A stretch of DNA of 64,000 nt from Cytobacillus citreus (GTDB taxonomy: Bacteria; Bacillota; Bacilli; Bacillales; Cytobacillaceae): positions 963,619-1,027,618 of the forward strand of contig NZ_JAGYPM010000001.1 in assembly GCF_018343665.1 (NCBI RefSeq). Reading direction: 5' to 3'. Numbering within the stretch: the stretch's first letter is position 1; each line of letters begins with the position of its first letter. The translations under genes and the position numbers were made by a program. A model generated the notes under the pieces. It was not told the DNA's origin. It was given only the letters and a program-made list of their open reading frames with translations, and ran no database searches. Shown one piece after another: positions 18,240 to 26,555 of this stretch.

Positions 18240-18956
18240 TTAAGATTTTCTTTCGAACACCCACATTTTTGATACATCTCGATAACCTAATTTTAAATAT
18301 AAAGGATGCCCCGTCTGACTAGAAACAAGTACACTCTTGTCAGCGCCTTCCTGCTTGGCATCAATAAGCATTTTTCGGCAAAGTGCTTTGGCCATTCCTT
18401 TACCCCTATGAATTACTGAAGTAAATATATTATCCAAAAATACGGTTTTATCTAATAGTGCATAGCTTCCATGGGATGCAGGATGTCCGTTTTCCTCACC
18501 AACATAATAATGCAGATTTGGATCATCTAATTTTTTAAGATCGATAGCAGCCTTATTGAAAAAATGATTGATACGTCGGGCTTCTTCCACGGTTTTGACA
18601 CGCTTGATGATCTTGTCTTCTGTTTCAAAAGACCAGTTATCTAGATTTAAAATCATAAGAAACTCTGTACTTTTGATGGTATATCCCTCCGCATCATAAC
18701 TATACGGTTTTTCATCAGAAAACACAGTAAGCCAATAGTCTTTTTTGGTGTCTTGTTTATTTATGGTTTCAATAACGTGAACAGGATTTGAATTATAAAC
18801 GAAAAACTCGTCAGTTCTGCCATCAACATTTGTACCAAAAGCAAGATGTTTGATAGATTCGTAATCATGTAATTGGCTTGAAGGTTGGCGACTACAGTAA
18901 AACTCGCCTCGAACAAAAAAATCAACAGCCTTTTCTAACTCTGTTTTTTCCCTCAT
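18240..18956 (-). CDS. GNAT-family N-acetyltransferase
   Basis: This protein has about 238 residues. The C-terminal 100 residues hold the GNAT fold, with the acetyl-CoA loop in VIHRGKGMAKALCRKML (consensus R/Q-x-x-G-x-G/A) and the late strand HPLYLKLGYRDVSKMWVFER. The N-terminal half has a separate domain without clear motifs. GGAGG sits ten bases before ATG 18956, while ATG 18965 is too close to it, so the shorter start was chosen. It is a single-gene unit with its own terminator, next to a broken hydrolase. The acceptor substrate is unknown. Confidence 0.85.
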   Translation of the reverse strand: MREKTELEKAVDFFVRGEFYCSRQPSSQLHDYESIKHLAFGTNVDGRTDEFFVYNSNPVHVIETINKQDTKKDYWLTVFSDEKPYSYDAEGYTIKSTEFLMILNLDNWSFETEDKIIKRVKTVEEARRINHFFNKAAIDLKKLDDPNLHYYVGEENGHPASHGSYALLDKTVFLDNIFTSVIHRGKGMAKALCRKMLIDAKQEGADKSVLVSSQTGHPLYLKLGYRDVSKMWVFERKS

Positions 18957-19091
18957 ACAATCCATTCCTCCAAATACATTTCGATATTTTATTTATTCAA
19001 CAAACGGGCAGTTATATATAGTATCCGTTTCAAATCATTGATATAGTGCACCCTTTATCATTGATTATATGTAACCATAGAAAAGCGTTTA

Positions 19092-19197
19092 AGGACTTGA
19101 CTTGGAGCCTCTGTGGGCATGATTGGTCTTAAAAGGCTGAAGCCGTTGTTTCATCTGACATACAAGCCTATCATTCCCACCCCTCCAAGTTAAGTCC
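19092..19197. repeat. 106-bp imperfect long inverted repeat
   Basis: The left arm (19092-19130) begins AGGACTTGACTTGGAG and the right arm (19166-19197) ends CTCCAAGTTAAGTCC, so they pair over roughly 30-38 bases with a few mismatches. They share ATCATTCCCAC/GTGGGCATGAT-type cores. No coding capacity is visible in the 35-bp centre. A related sequence lies at 22086-22116 on the other side of the GC-richer block. The element looks like a MITE or insertion-sequence relic, and no family could be assigned. Confidence 0.6.
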
Positions 19198-19396
19198 TAT
19201 CTTTGTTTACGTTGAATACAGTCAAAAATCATACTACATATAATGGTTCGATTGCTGAATAACCTATCTCCATGTTAATACATGACATTACCAAAAACCA
19301 GTATTTTTGTAACACATTTCCTCCACCCTACTAACCTTATGTATTTTAGATGCCAAAAACTACAGAGAAAAGTTTACATTATCTGCAAATCTAGCA

Positions 19397-19820
19397 TCAC
19401 ACATGGCATTTTCCGAAAAACAATTTGTAGAATATTCCGGGTGTACTCATTACCGTAAGCAGAGAGACTCTTTTAAGTTTTGGAAGATGATGGACGATTA
19501 GACGTCCTGGTTTAGGTTCATCGTATATGATGCCTTTTACGATTACTTTGTCGAGAAACCCTTTCGTAATAGCTGGCATGCACTCCCACCAAATCGGGAA
19601 TATGAAGATGATATGATCCGCGGCGATCAACCGACGCTGATAGTCTTGAGCAAGAGGATCAAGCACCTTTTTTTGTCGCCACGCTGCGAGATCTGCTGCT
19701 GTCATGACCGGGTTAGAACCGCCAGCATGCAAATCAATAAGGTCGATCGTATGACCTGCTGCGGTAAGACCTTTCATTACGGCAGCAAGCAAGGGTCCAT
19801 AAGAGTTTAACGGAAGAACG
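19397..19820 (-). pseudogene. NAD(P)H-quinone oxidoreductase (flavodoxin-like fold), broken at both ends
   Basis: The frame contains LLAAVMKGLTAAGHTIDLIDL, then IIFIFPIWWECMPAITKGFLDKV and VSLLTVMSTPGIFYKLFFG. These are the FMN-site core and substrate region of flavodoxin-fold quinone reductases or Kef-type NAD(P)H oxidoreductases. The usual N-terminal strand and phosphate loop are missing or shifted to another frame. The C-terminus ends abruptly at GKCHV with the expected NAM continuation in the next frame, so about 60-70 residues are lost. It is the distal gene of the GC-richer TetR cassette, whose products may once have formed a quinone or electrophile response. Confidence 0.7.
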
Positions 19821-20086
19821 GCAGAGATGCAGTTTTTATATCAAAGATATGTAAACACGTATTCACCTTGACAAAGAGCCTCACCGTAACGGGTCTAACG
19901 GCGAAAAAAAAGAACTGTCGGCCAGCTCCTTGATGTACCTATCGTTGCACTATATCTGTTACAACTTTTCATTGGTTTCTGAGTCACTGAACCCTCTGAT
20001 TGAGCGGCAGCTCCATGTTTTGTTGTCATCCAATGCTTTGAGATAGACAATCTTGTAGAGGAAGCCGGTTCTTTCACGCAGCAGGT
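19821..20086 (-). other. Decayed sequence between DoxX and quinone reductase remnant
   Basis: This 266-bp stretch keeps the higher GC content of the block but has stops in every frame. A short open piece reads GFLYKIVYLKALDDNKTWSC followed by more stops, then RYIKELADSSFFSPLDPLR. I cannot assign either piece. It is most simply explained as deletion scar between two genes of the transferred cassette. Confidence 0.4.
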
Positions 20087-20521
20087 TCAACCTGCCAAAA
20101 GGACGGCCGTAAGAAATACGATCTGAAGCACAGTTCGGGGAATCAGCTTAGGTACAGGTCTCCCCCCAATCGTTAAATTTTCTCTGGCCGCCCGCAAATT
20201 GGCGGGGAACATTGCCAACAGCAGCACCGCCAAACCTAAAGACGCCGCCTTGGAGGTGTCCTGAAACAGAATGCCGACAGCTCCGGCAATTTCAAGCAGC
20301 CCGGTAGCCGTCACGATCCAATCCGGTCTAGGGAAAGCCGGCGGAACCATACGGATCAAATCAGGCCGCCTTGTCCCCCAATGAGCGGATGCGGTAAGTA
20401 GCAGCATTACGGCCACCGCCCCTTGGAGCGAGGTATGCCAGCCTTCGAAATAGGATACTCCAATCAAGCCAATAGCCTTGAACAGCAGAAAAGCGGCGAC
20501 AAGCACATAAAATGGTACCAT
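20087..20521 (-). CDS. DoxX-family membrane protein
   Basis: This 144-residue protein has four predicted membrane helices and a DoxX-like layout, with WIVTATGLLEIAGAVGIL and GLAVLLLAMFPANLRAARENL typical of DoxX proteins. DoxX proteins are small membrane partners of oxidoreductases and stress responses, with no firm general reaction. ATG 20521 has GGGAGGGATCGAG upstream and follows the DUF2269 gene by 15 bp. Its codons are GC-richer than the surrounding chromosome, as in the rest of the TetR-DUF2269-DoxX group, which suggests joint acquisition. Confidence 0.8.
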   Translation of the reverse strand: MVPFYVLVAAFLLFKAIGLIGVSYFEGWHTSLQGAVAVMLLLTASAHWGTRRPDLIRMVPPAFPRPDWIVTATGLLEIAGAVGILFQDTSKAASLGLAVLLLAMFPANLRAARENLTIGGRPVPKLIPRTVLQIVFLTAVLLAG

Positions 20522-20536
20522 CTCGATCCCTCCCTT

Positions 20537-20998
20537 TTAGAAACCTTTCGTTACCATAAGGTATAAAATGACGAGCGGCAGCAGCGTAGCGGCGATGCCG
20601 AAGACGGCCCACGAGCGAGATGCATCCTGATAATCCTTGGAGATTGCGCCGCTTTTGATGCATTGCGCGCTGTACCGAATCATTTTAAGCTGCAGCGGAA
20701 TAAGAATAACTGCCCAAATGATCCCGGTTACAGCTAGTAATATGAGCGACAACGTAAGCCAGTTAAACCCCGACATTGGCATTCCTGCGCGTGCAGCCAT
20801 TATACTGCCCGTGACGATGATGAGGACAAGACCCGGGATTGTAAATATATAATCGGCCAGCTGGACGTTTTTGACTGCGCTATGAATTTCAACCGGATTT
20901 TTCGTCAAATCCGCCCTTATCTTCCAAAAGGCTGCCGTAATGATATTTCCAACGAATAATACGACTCCAATCAGATGCAATACTAACCATAAGCTCAT
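20537..20998 (-). CDS. DUF2269 family membrane protein
   Basis: This protein has about 153 residues and four membrane helices. It starts SLWLVLHLIGVVLFVGNIIT, with the conserved histidine and the VGNIITAAFWK motif of DUF2269, and ends LLPLVILYLMVTKGF. Three starts are possible: GTG 21016, ATG 21007 and ATG 20998. GGAGG at the proper distance favours 20998. It begins 24 bp after the TetR stop and is followed by the DoxX gene, so all three are probably one transcript. The function is unknown. The base composition is higher in GC than flanking genes. Confidence 0.8.
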   Translation of the reverse strand: MSLWLVLHLIGVVLFVGNIITAAFWKIRADLTKNPVEIHSAVKNVQLADYIFTIPGLVLIIVTGSIMAARAGMPMSGFNWLTLSLILLAVTGIIWAVILIPLQLKMIRYSAQCIKSGAISKDYQDASRSWAVFGIAATLLPLVILYLMVTKGF

Positions 20999-21021
20999 AG
21001 TGTTCATCCCCTCCACACCCT

Positions 21022-21612
21022 TTACCGTGATTTTAAAATATCGATAATAAACGACGAGAAATCTTGGGTCTTAAAAACAGCCGGAACAGATGGAATCGTG
21101 GATCGCACACGCAAACCGATTGTCAGAAGAACGAACATTTCGGCTGTTTTGCCTGCCTCGACCGATTCCGAAATAACTCCATGCCTTTGACCGCTCTCGA
21201 TCCACTGTCTTGATAAGAATACAGAACGCTCATAATACTGCTTGAGCGCTTCCGCGATAACCGGCTGCTCCTCCTTTCCAAGCAAATACATCAGCACTTT
21301 GTTCGTCACGTCAGCATTTGCATAAGCCGAAATACTTTCAAATATTTTTTGATATGGCTCATCAAATGATCGGCGTCCTTGCTCCACTTCGTTCTTAAAA
21401 AGTTCGTTCGTCTCTTCCAGCCGCTCCTGCAGCACCCACACAAAAAGTTCGTCTTTGCTCTTCACATAGTGGAAAATAGCCCCCTTTGACAAGCCTGATC
21501 TGTCCATGATGTCCTTCAGCGTAATCGAATCGCATTCTTTTTCCCGTATCAGCTCTTTAGTCGTTTCAAGCAGAAGCCTTGTTGTTTGCAGTCTTCGTTC
21601 ATCTTGCTTCAA
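21022..21612 (-). CDS. TetR/AcrR-family transcriptional regulator
   Basis: This regulator has about 196 residues. The N-terminal helix-turn-helix is clear: SITLKDIMDRSGLSKGAIFH followed by YVKSKDELFVWVLQERLEE. The C-terminal ligand domain is helical and variable. TTG 21612 lies seven bases after GGAGG and is preferred over TTG 21618, which abuts it. The palindrome ACCGA-CCA-TCGGT 55 bp upstream is a likely operator, so the gene should repress itself and the DUF2269-DoxX genes. The inducer is unknown; the adjacent quinone-reductase relic hints at an electrophile or quinone. Confidence 0.9.
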   Translation of the reverse strand: MKQDERRLQTTRLLLETTKELIREKECDSITLKDIMDRSGLSKGAIFHYVKSKDELFVWVLQERLEETNELFKNEVEQGRRSFDEPYQKIFESISAYANADVTNKVLMYLLGKEEQPVIAEALKQYYERSVFLSRQWIESGQRHGVISESVEAGKTAEMFVLLTIGLRVRSTIPSVPAVFKTQDFSSFIIDILKSR

Positions 21613-21666
21613 AGTCAACCCTCCGGAGTGGTAAAATCACTATTTCTAATACACCGAATATAACAT

Positions 21667-21679
21667 ACCGACCATCGGT
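21667..21679. promoter_or_regulatory. Candidate TetR operator
   Basis: ACCGA-CCA-TCGGT is a perfect 5-bp inverted repeat with a 3-base centre, extended by partly symmetric CAT/TTTG flanks. It sits 55 bp upstream of the TetR start, the usual place for an autoregulatory TetR-family site. ACCGA/TCGGT half-sites are common in this family. Confidence 0.6.
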
Positions 21680-21756
21680 TTGTAAATGGGTATTATAATC
21701 TTCTTGTATTAGCTTCGCGTGGATTTATTGTATTCCTTAATTTTTCTACCTACTCT

Positions 21757-21933
21757 TTAGAAGGATCCAATTTCATAATGATATTTTTTTGATGAATCCA
21801 GTTCACCGTTTTCATTATAAATTTTTATTACAGAATTATTGTCTGTTAAATAGCCAACAGTTAATTTTAAATGTTTTTTTCCTCTGCAGACCCTTTTAAT
21901 TAATCGTAATGTTTCATCACTGATTTCAAACAT
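21757..21933 (-). CDS. Small uncharacterised protein (58 residues)
   Basis: A short frame starts at ATG 21933 behind a GGGAG sequence and encodes MFEISDETLRLIKRVCRGKK followed by a beta-rich end. The frame stays open upstream to 22026, but that part runs into repeat sequence and is probably not coding. I do not recognise the family. Codon composition is AT-rich, unlike the neighbouring TetR cassette, so it belongs to the host side of the boundary. It could be a genuine small gene or a truncated one. Confidence 0.4.
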   Translation of the reverse strand: MFEISDETLRLIKRVCRGKKHLKLTVGYLTDNNSVIKIYNENGELDSSKKYHYEIGSF

Positions 21934-22010
21934 AATTAAACTCCCTGATCCTTCATTTAGAAATATTTCGAAAAATTGAGCTATTCTTCGGTGCTTACAG
22001 CCATGCAAGA

Positions 22011-22116
22011 GTGACACTTCTGCCATTTTTCAAAGCCACTTCGGACAGACTATACTTCTGCCATGATCGGAGCCACCTAGAATACGCTATCATGCCCGCC
22101 TCTCCATGTAAAGTGC
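22011..22116. repeat. Direct repeats and a copy of the 19-kb repeat core
   Basis: ACTTCTGCCAT followed after 6-7 bases by AGCCAC occurs twice, at 22016-22039 and 22054-22076, a 38-bp spacing that resembles the multiple terminal repeats of IS21-like elements. Next to it, 22086-22116 (CTATCATGCCCGCC and CTCCATGTAAAG) matches the right arm of the inverted repeat at 19166-19197 at about three quarters of positions. No transposase remains. Confidence 0.5.
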
Positions 22117-22220
22117 ACGACTAAATTGGACTTAGTGTTGTAAATGCTTTCTTGAAAAATAAATAACCAACCTAAAATAGCTAGATTGGTTTGTACGTCT
22201 CATTCTTCATTTTTGACTTT

Positions 22221-22559
22221 CTATTTATTGCCTGGAGCTGGCTGATCAACACCTTTAACACGGTGTCGATGACCATCGTCTTCCGTTGTATAGAAATCGT
22301 AATAATGAACATGCATGCCATTTCCGACTGGAATAGCTGGACTTGAATATGCCTTATAATGATGGGTATGCCCATTTTCGAAGTTCACATATCCTTCTGT
22401 ATAATGAATATGGTTACCATCCTGAGTCTGTATTGCCGGAGAAGTGACATCTAAGCACTGATGAACATGCCCGTCTTCCACCGAAGTATAATCAACGGAG
22501 CCATGATTATGGTGTGGTACAAATCCATTTACAAAATCATCTTTTCCTACCTTAGCCAT
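22221..22559 (-). CDS. ymaF: YmaF family histidine-rich protein
   Basis: This 112-residue protein is built of about four repeats of a histidine-bearing unit: HHNHGSVDYT, GHVHQCLDVTSPAIQ, NHIHYTEGYVNFENGHTHHY and MHVHYYDFYTTEDDGHRHRV. The pattern and the opening match Bacillus YmaF. The paired H-x-H motifs look suited to metal binding or surface association, but no activity is established. ATG 22559 follows a very strong GGGGGGGAGG sequence, and it stands alone in its transcript, downstream of nothing obvious. The family is known mainly from spore formers. Confidence 0.85.
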   Translation of the reverse strand: MAKVGKDDFVNGFVPHHNHGSVDYTSVEDGHVHQCLDVTSPAIQTQDGNHIHYTEGYVNFENGHTHHYKAYSSPAIPVGNGMHVHYYDFYTTEDDGHRHRVKGVDQPAPGNK

Positions 22560-22762
22560 TACCTCCCCCCCTTCTTTACTACCCCTTCATTACTCATAAT
22601 ATTTTTAAAAAATGAAAATATGTTTTTACTTTTTAATTGGATTCTACTAATCATAAGTCAATTCCATTCTATTCTACCAAGTTTGTAATACGCTAATGTT
22701 ACAACTGTATATAGTGTTGGTATAAGAGCACGTATAATATTTTTAAGACCTATTAAAGATAT

Positions 22763-24634
22763 TCAAAAATAAGTATTTTTATAATGAGCAAGCGCCAACA
22801 ATGGGAAAATGTAGCGATAGCTGTGGTAGTGGATATAAAAATCTCCTGCCATTCCTTGGCCTTTTGGATATTCGGATGTCCAGTCCTCTATATTGATATT
22901 GTTTAATATGAATTTAATCCCTGAATTTATCTCTTTTGTCGGCTGATCGGATACCGAAATGAGGGTATCAACTGCCCATGCGGTATCAGTTAAAGTACTT
23001 GTATTTAATGGAATGTACTTTCCATTTTCATCACTTTTGCAAGATTCTCCCCAACCGCCATCATGGTTTTGAATTTCCTTCATCCACTTAACAGCTTTAG
23101 AAACGGTTTGATGGGTCGAAAGTGTACCTGTAGCAATAAGCCCGGTTACCGCAGCCCATGTGCCATAAATATAACAATTACCCCAACGTCCATACCATGA
23201 ACCATCATTTTTTTGATCATTCATTAACCAATGTACAGCTGATTTGATTGAAGGGTGCTCTTTTAATAGATTCGTATAATTCCCAAGAAATTCAAGTGTT
23301 CTTCCTGTTAAATCAGCCGTAGAAGGATCACTTAGAATGTAGTTAGCTTTTTCTATTGGAATAAGTTTGATCCAATTACTATCCGTATTTTTTTCAAATG
23401 CTGGCCAGCCTCCATCGTTATTTTGCATGGAAAGAACCCATTGAACTCCTCTTTCCCAGGATTGAAAAAAGTTTGGGTCTTGCTGAACACTTCTTGCAAT
23501 TGATCTTAGTGATGCTGTTGTATCATCCACATCAGGGTTAATAGTGTTGATGTCTGCAAATCCCCATCCTCCAGGAAATGCTTTTGGATTATGAATGATC
23601 CAGTCACCATATTTGAAATGCTGCCGCTTTAATAAGTATTGGTTAGCCTTTTTCACCATTGGATCTGAAGGAGGCAGTCCTGCCTCCTGTAATGCATAGT
23701 TAATTAAAGATGTATTCCACACCGTAGCAGTTGTATATTGCATATGAGGCAATCCATTGATTTCACACTTCATGTCCATAAGCCCTTTGACAGCATTTAT
23801 TATGATTGGATGTGTTTTTGAATAACCGAGAGATAAAAGCGCGAAAATCATCAAAAATGTAGAGCTAAAATAACCATGTAAGGTTCCGTCTTTTTCAATG
23901 CGGGCTAGCATATAATGTTTAGCCTGTTCTGTAGCCTGCTTGTGGATATGGCTGGGTAGTCCTATTAAACAATCAATGCCATTTTTTATTGAAGAATAAA
24001 ACGATCTCCATTCAGCAGATTCTCGAACAAACTCATTATCTTCCCTTACTTTTAGTTCCGATAAATTAGGGCTATTTTTAGTTTTTAGACGAAATTTGCG
24101 ATCTGCTAATAACATAATTGGCGCCATGTTTACTCTGCCGGGCTCTGAGAAACTATAAAAATTTATTGGAAACGAAATTGGAAGTAAAATCAATTCTAAT
24201 TGTATCGGAAAAAACAACGGCCATTTAATCTGCCCCGTTATGGCAAGCATGATTTTTGTAAACATATGAGATTTTTCAATCCCGCCTTTATTAAGAATAA
24301 ATTGTCTAGCTGCCCTCATTCTTTCATCACTTTTTAGATAATAACCAGAATAAAGCAGTGCATAATACGCTTCCAAAGTGATTGAAATATTTCCATCTCC
24401 ATCATGATAAAGCTTCCATCCTCCGTCTTTTTCTTGCCTGCTTAAAATTCGCTCCGTAAGTTGATAAATTAATTTTTCATCATTTATTTCTAATGCCCTT
24501 AATAAAATGATCATATAACTGTCAGTTGAAATTCCTGTTTCAAAGGGATATGCCCATGATCCGTTGGGAGTCTGGTCCCTCCTTAATTTCTCAATAATCT
24601 GATCTATTCCTTCTGAAATGTCTATTTTCAACAC
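22763..24634 (-). CDS. shc: Squalene-hopene cyclase
   Basis: This protein has about 623 residues, full length for the family. The catalytic acid motif DVDDTTAS is at residues 368-375 of this start, and QW repeats are visible (QNNDGGWPAFEKN, QKNDGSWYGRWG, QNHDGGWGES). It cyclises squalene or related C30/C35 isoprenoids at the membrane to hopanoid-type triterpenes. In Bacillus related enzymes also act on tetraprenyl compounds. A GGGAGAGG sequence favours GTG 24634 over ATG 24640, which abuts it. It is monocistronic and divergent from the DUF2515 gene. Which polyprenyl substrate it uses is not visible. Confidence 0.95.
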   Translation of the reverse strand: MLKIDISEGIDQIIEKLRRDQTPNGSWAYPFETGISTDSYMIILLRALEINDEKLIYQLTERILSRQEKDGGWKLYHDGDGNISITLEAYYALLYSGYYLKSDERMRAARQFILNKGGIEKSHMFTKIMLAITGQIKWPLFFPIQLELILLPISFPINFYSFSEPGRVNMAPIMLLADRKFRLKTKNSPNLSELKVREDNEFVRESAEWRSFYSSIKNGIDCLIGLPSHIHKQATEQAKHYMLARIEKDGTLHGYFSSTFLMIFALLSLGYSKTHPIIINAVKGLMDMKCEINGLPHMQYTTATVWNTSLINYALQEAGLPPSDPMVKKANQYLLKRQHFKYGDWIIHNPKAFPGGWGFADINTINPDVDDTTASLRSIARSVQQDPNFFQSWERGVQWVLSMQNNDGGWPAFEKNTDSNWIKLIPIEKANYILSDPSTADLTGRTLEFLGNYTNLLKEHPSIKSAVHWLMNDQKNDGSWYGRWGNCYIYGTWAAVTGLIATGTLSTHQTVSKAVKWMKEIQNHDGGWGESCKSDENGKYIPLNTSTLTDTAWAVDTLISVSDQPTKEINSGIKFILNNINIEDWTSEYPKGQGMAGDFYIHYHSYRYIFPLLALAHYKNTYF

Positions 24635-24915
24635 ACTCATCCTCTCCCAATATAATTCTTTTTACAAAATACATATTCACCAAAATAGGAGAGAATTCAT
24701 TTATCTCAGATTAACGAGCTGTAAAACCACTACTTTAAGATGTTGGGAGAAGAAAAAATCTAAGTAGAGGATCAACAGCCTTTATAGCTAGAAATGACCA
24801 ACTAACAATCAGTTTGAGATTTGGCAATATTTAAACGTGACGTTCTGTCATCTATTCAACAATAGCATTTCGTGTAAATCGGAAAATTCCCGCTGACTGA
24901 AGTTTCACAATTGAG

Positions 24916-26070
24916 GTGATTATTATCTTTAGTAAACTCTTTCTTCAAAAAGATCCTCCACTTTCTGAATCATTAATAAAAATCAAGAAAGAGTTAAAGA
25001 GAAAGACTAGACCCTCTTCCTTAAAAACTAAATTATCACATGAAGAAGAAAGGTTTGTACATCAAATCAAATATCGGACGAGTCAATTAAATATAAATAA
25101 TGTGACAAGAACAAAGGCCTATCTCGATTTCTATTTACACCATCCAGAGGTACACTGGGCATTCTTAGGTCATATGGTTTCGCGAAATGGCGGCTGGAAT
25201 ATGACTGATTTAAAAGGAGGAATGCTTTCAAGATTGTTGTCAAGAAAAGAAAAAATATCATTTTTTTCATTTTTGGAGCGCGGAAATTGGTTGATTTTTC
25301 AAGACGCATTCCCGCAATTTATGCTTTATGAAGAAAGCCTAAATTGTGGGAAAAATCTTTTTTATTTATTGCCGCATCTAAATGTATCAACTTTTATGGA
25401 AACCATTTGGAGTCATTTTTTTAGTGAACAGGACCCATATTTTCTTACAATAGCACTTGTCATTAATGAACAAAGCTATTTGGAATCAAGAGTTTTACAA
25501 AATCCATTATTTAAGAAGAATGTTTTCAATACATTGGAGTTCAAGATTCAAGATTTTCTATCAATGAATCATGTCCTCTTCCCTTATTATGAAAATGAGA
25601 AGTTAAAACTAATTGGTCAGACACTTCATCATTTTGAAAACTTACATGAGCGGATATTATTTGGAAAAAGGCTGTATGCTATTCTTTATGGTGAAAAGGA
25701 CCGACTACAAATGGTTGAAAAGTGGGCGATCGAAAATCCACATACAGGATCAAGGAAGGATTATTGGCCACAATTATTTAATACAATTGAGGAAGGAGTA
25801 CCTGAGAAGATTTGGAAACCAAAAATAAGATCATGTAATCTTATTCCAGGTGCTTCTAGAATATTTAGTCCCAGATTGGAATTTGCATGGAGAGATACTG
25901 AACATGAGTCTGCAGAGTTAGGAGACTGGTACAATAAATGGAAAGTAATCTATTATTTAACGAAATCAACTGAAAAAGTAGATGGAGAGATTGAAAATGA
26001 ATATTGTAAAACCCTCGAAAGGCTCGAATTTGCAGCCATTACAAAAAAAGTACTTTCGTATCGTGAATAA
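24916..26070 (+). CDS. DUF2515 family protein
   Basis: This 384-residue protein is soluble and rich in aromatic residues. Motifs include RNNVTRTKAYLDFYLHHPEVHW-type text (visible as RTKAYLDFYLHHPEVHWAFL) and MVSRNGGWNMTDLKGG, both typical of DUF2515. Function is unknown. The start is uncertain: GAGGTGAT at 24913-24920 is the only ribosome binding site, and it overlaps GTG 24916, while the codons at the right spacing are ATT 24922 and ATC 24925. Either a non-standard ATT start or the GTG is used. The next gene begins inside its 3' end. Confidence 0.8.
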   Translation: MIIIFSKLFLQKDPPLSESLIKIKKELKRKTRPSSLKTKLSHEEERFVHQIKYRTSQLNINNVTRTKAYLDFYLHHPEVHWAFLGHMVSRNGGWNMTDLKGGMLSRLLSRKEKISFFSFLERGNWLIFQDAFPQFMLYEESLNCGKNLFYLLPHLNVSTFMETIWSHFFSEQDPYFLTIALVINEQSYLESRVLQNPLFKKNVFNTLEFKIQDFLSMNHVLFPYYENEKLKLIGQTLHHFENLHERILFGKRLYAILYGEKDRLQMVEKWAIENPHTGSRKDYWPQLFNTIEEGVPEKIWKPKIRSCNLIPGASRIFSPRLEFAWRDTEHESAELGDWYNKWKVIYYLTKSTEKVDGEIENEYCKTLERLEFAAITKKVLSYRE

Positions 26071-26446
26071 AACAACGATTCCTATTCTCCTGCTTGCAAT
26101 ATTAGCAGCTACCTATCTAGACCTTTTCTTTGTAGGAAAAGGCTTGTACTCTTTTCCTGTAAGGCCAATGCCTGAAATATTCTCTATCAATATAGCATTT
26201 ACATTGATTGCTCTTCCCCTTTTTATTGTTATGTTTCTTTTTGTTTGCAGTAGAATTAATTTATGGCAAAAAATTATATTCATTATCCTCCTAAGTTTAA
26301 TGATGTCTTCAATAGAAAAAGCAGCAGAATCATTTGGTTTTTTTTATCATCATGAATCATGGAAGCATATTTTCTCGTTTTATGGATATATCATATATTT
26401 ATCAATCATTTCTATCGTTTATAAATTATATAATAAACGATGGTAA
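25997..26446 (+). CDS. Small polytopic membrane protein
   Basis: This protein has about 149 residues and four hydrophobic segments (IPILLLAILAATYLDLFF, IAFTLIALPLFIVMFLFVC, IIFIILLSLMMSSIEK, YIIYLSIISIVYKL). ATG 25997 has GGAGAG seven bases upstream and lies inside the end of the DUF2515 gene, overlapping it by 74 bp in another frame, which suggests coupled translation. An earlier in-frame ATG at 25982 lacks a ribosome binding site. I recognise no family with certainty; similar four-helix proteins occur near DUF2515 in Bacillaceae. Confidence 0.65.
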   Translation: MNIVKPSKGSNLQPLQKKYFRIVNKTTIPILLLAILAATYLDLFFVGKGLYSFPVRPMPEIFSINIAFTLIALPLFIVMFLFVCSRINLWQKIIFIILLSLMMSSIEKAAESFGFFYHHESWKHIFSFYGYIIYLSIISIVYKLYNKRW

Positions 26447-26520
26447 AACAAGCGAATATTTCACTATTCATACTCGAATGATTTTTCTTGTTTAGCCACT
26501 ATGAAATGATGTTTTGATAT

Positions 26521-26549
26521 AAAAAAAGCGATCTTTCTAGGATCGCTTT
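26521..26549 (-). terminator. Terminator between convergent genes
   Basis: AAAGCGATC and GATCGCTTT form a near-perfect stem, followed on the minus strand by TTTTTTTATATC. It ends the rhodanese gene and may serve the plus-strand membrane gene as well. Confidence 0.8.
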
Positions 26550-26555
26550 GAATAA

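Noticed and set aside
19895..20077. 60-codon minus-strand frame after the DoxX gene
   Set aside because: It is a chance open stretch in a GC-richer scar, and other frames carry equally short pieces; no start signal is present.
21934..22026. N-terminal extension of the 58-residue protein to ATG 22026
   Set aside because: The first codons lie in the insertion-sequence-like repeats and lack a ribosome binding site.
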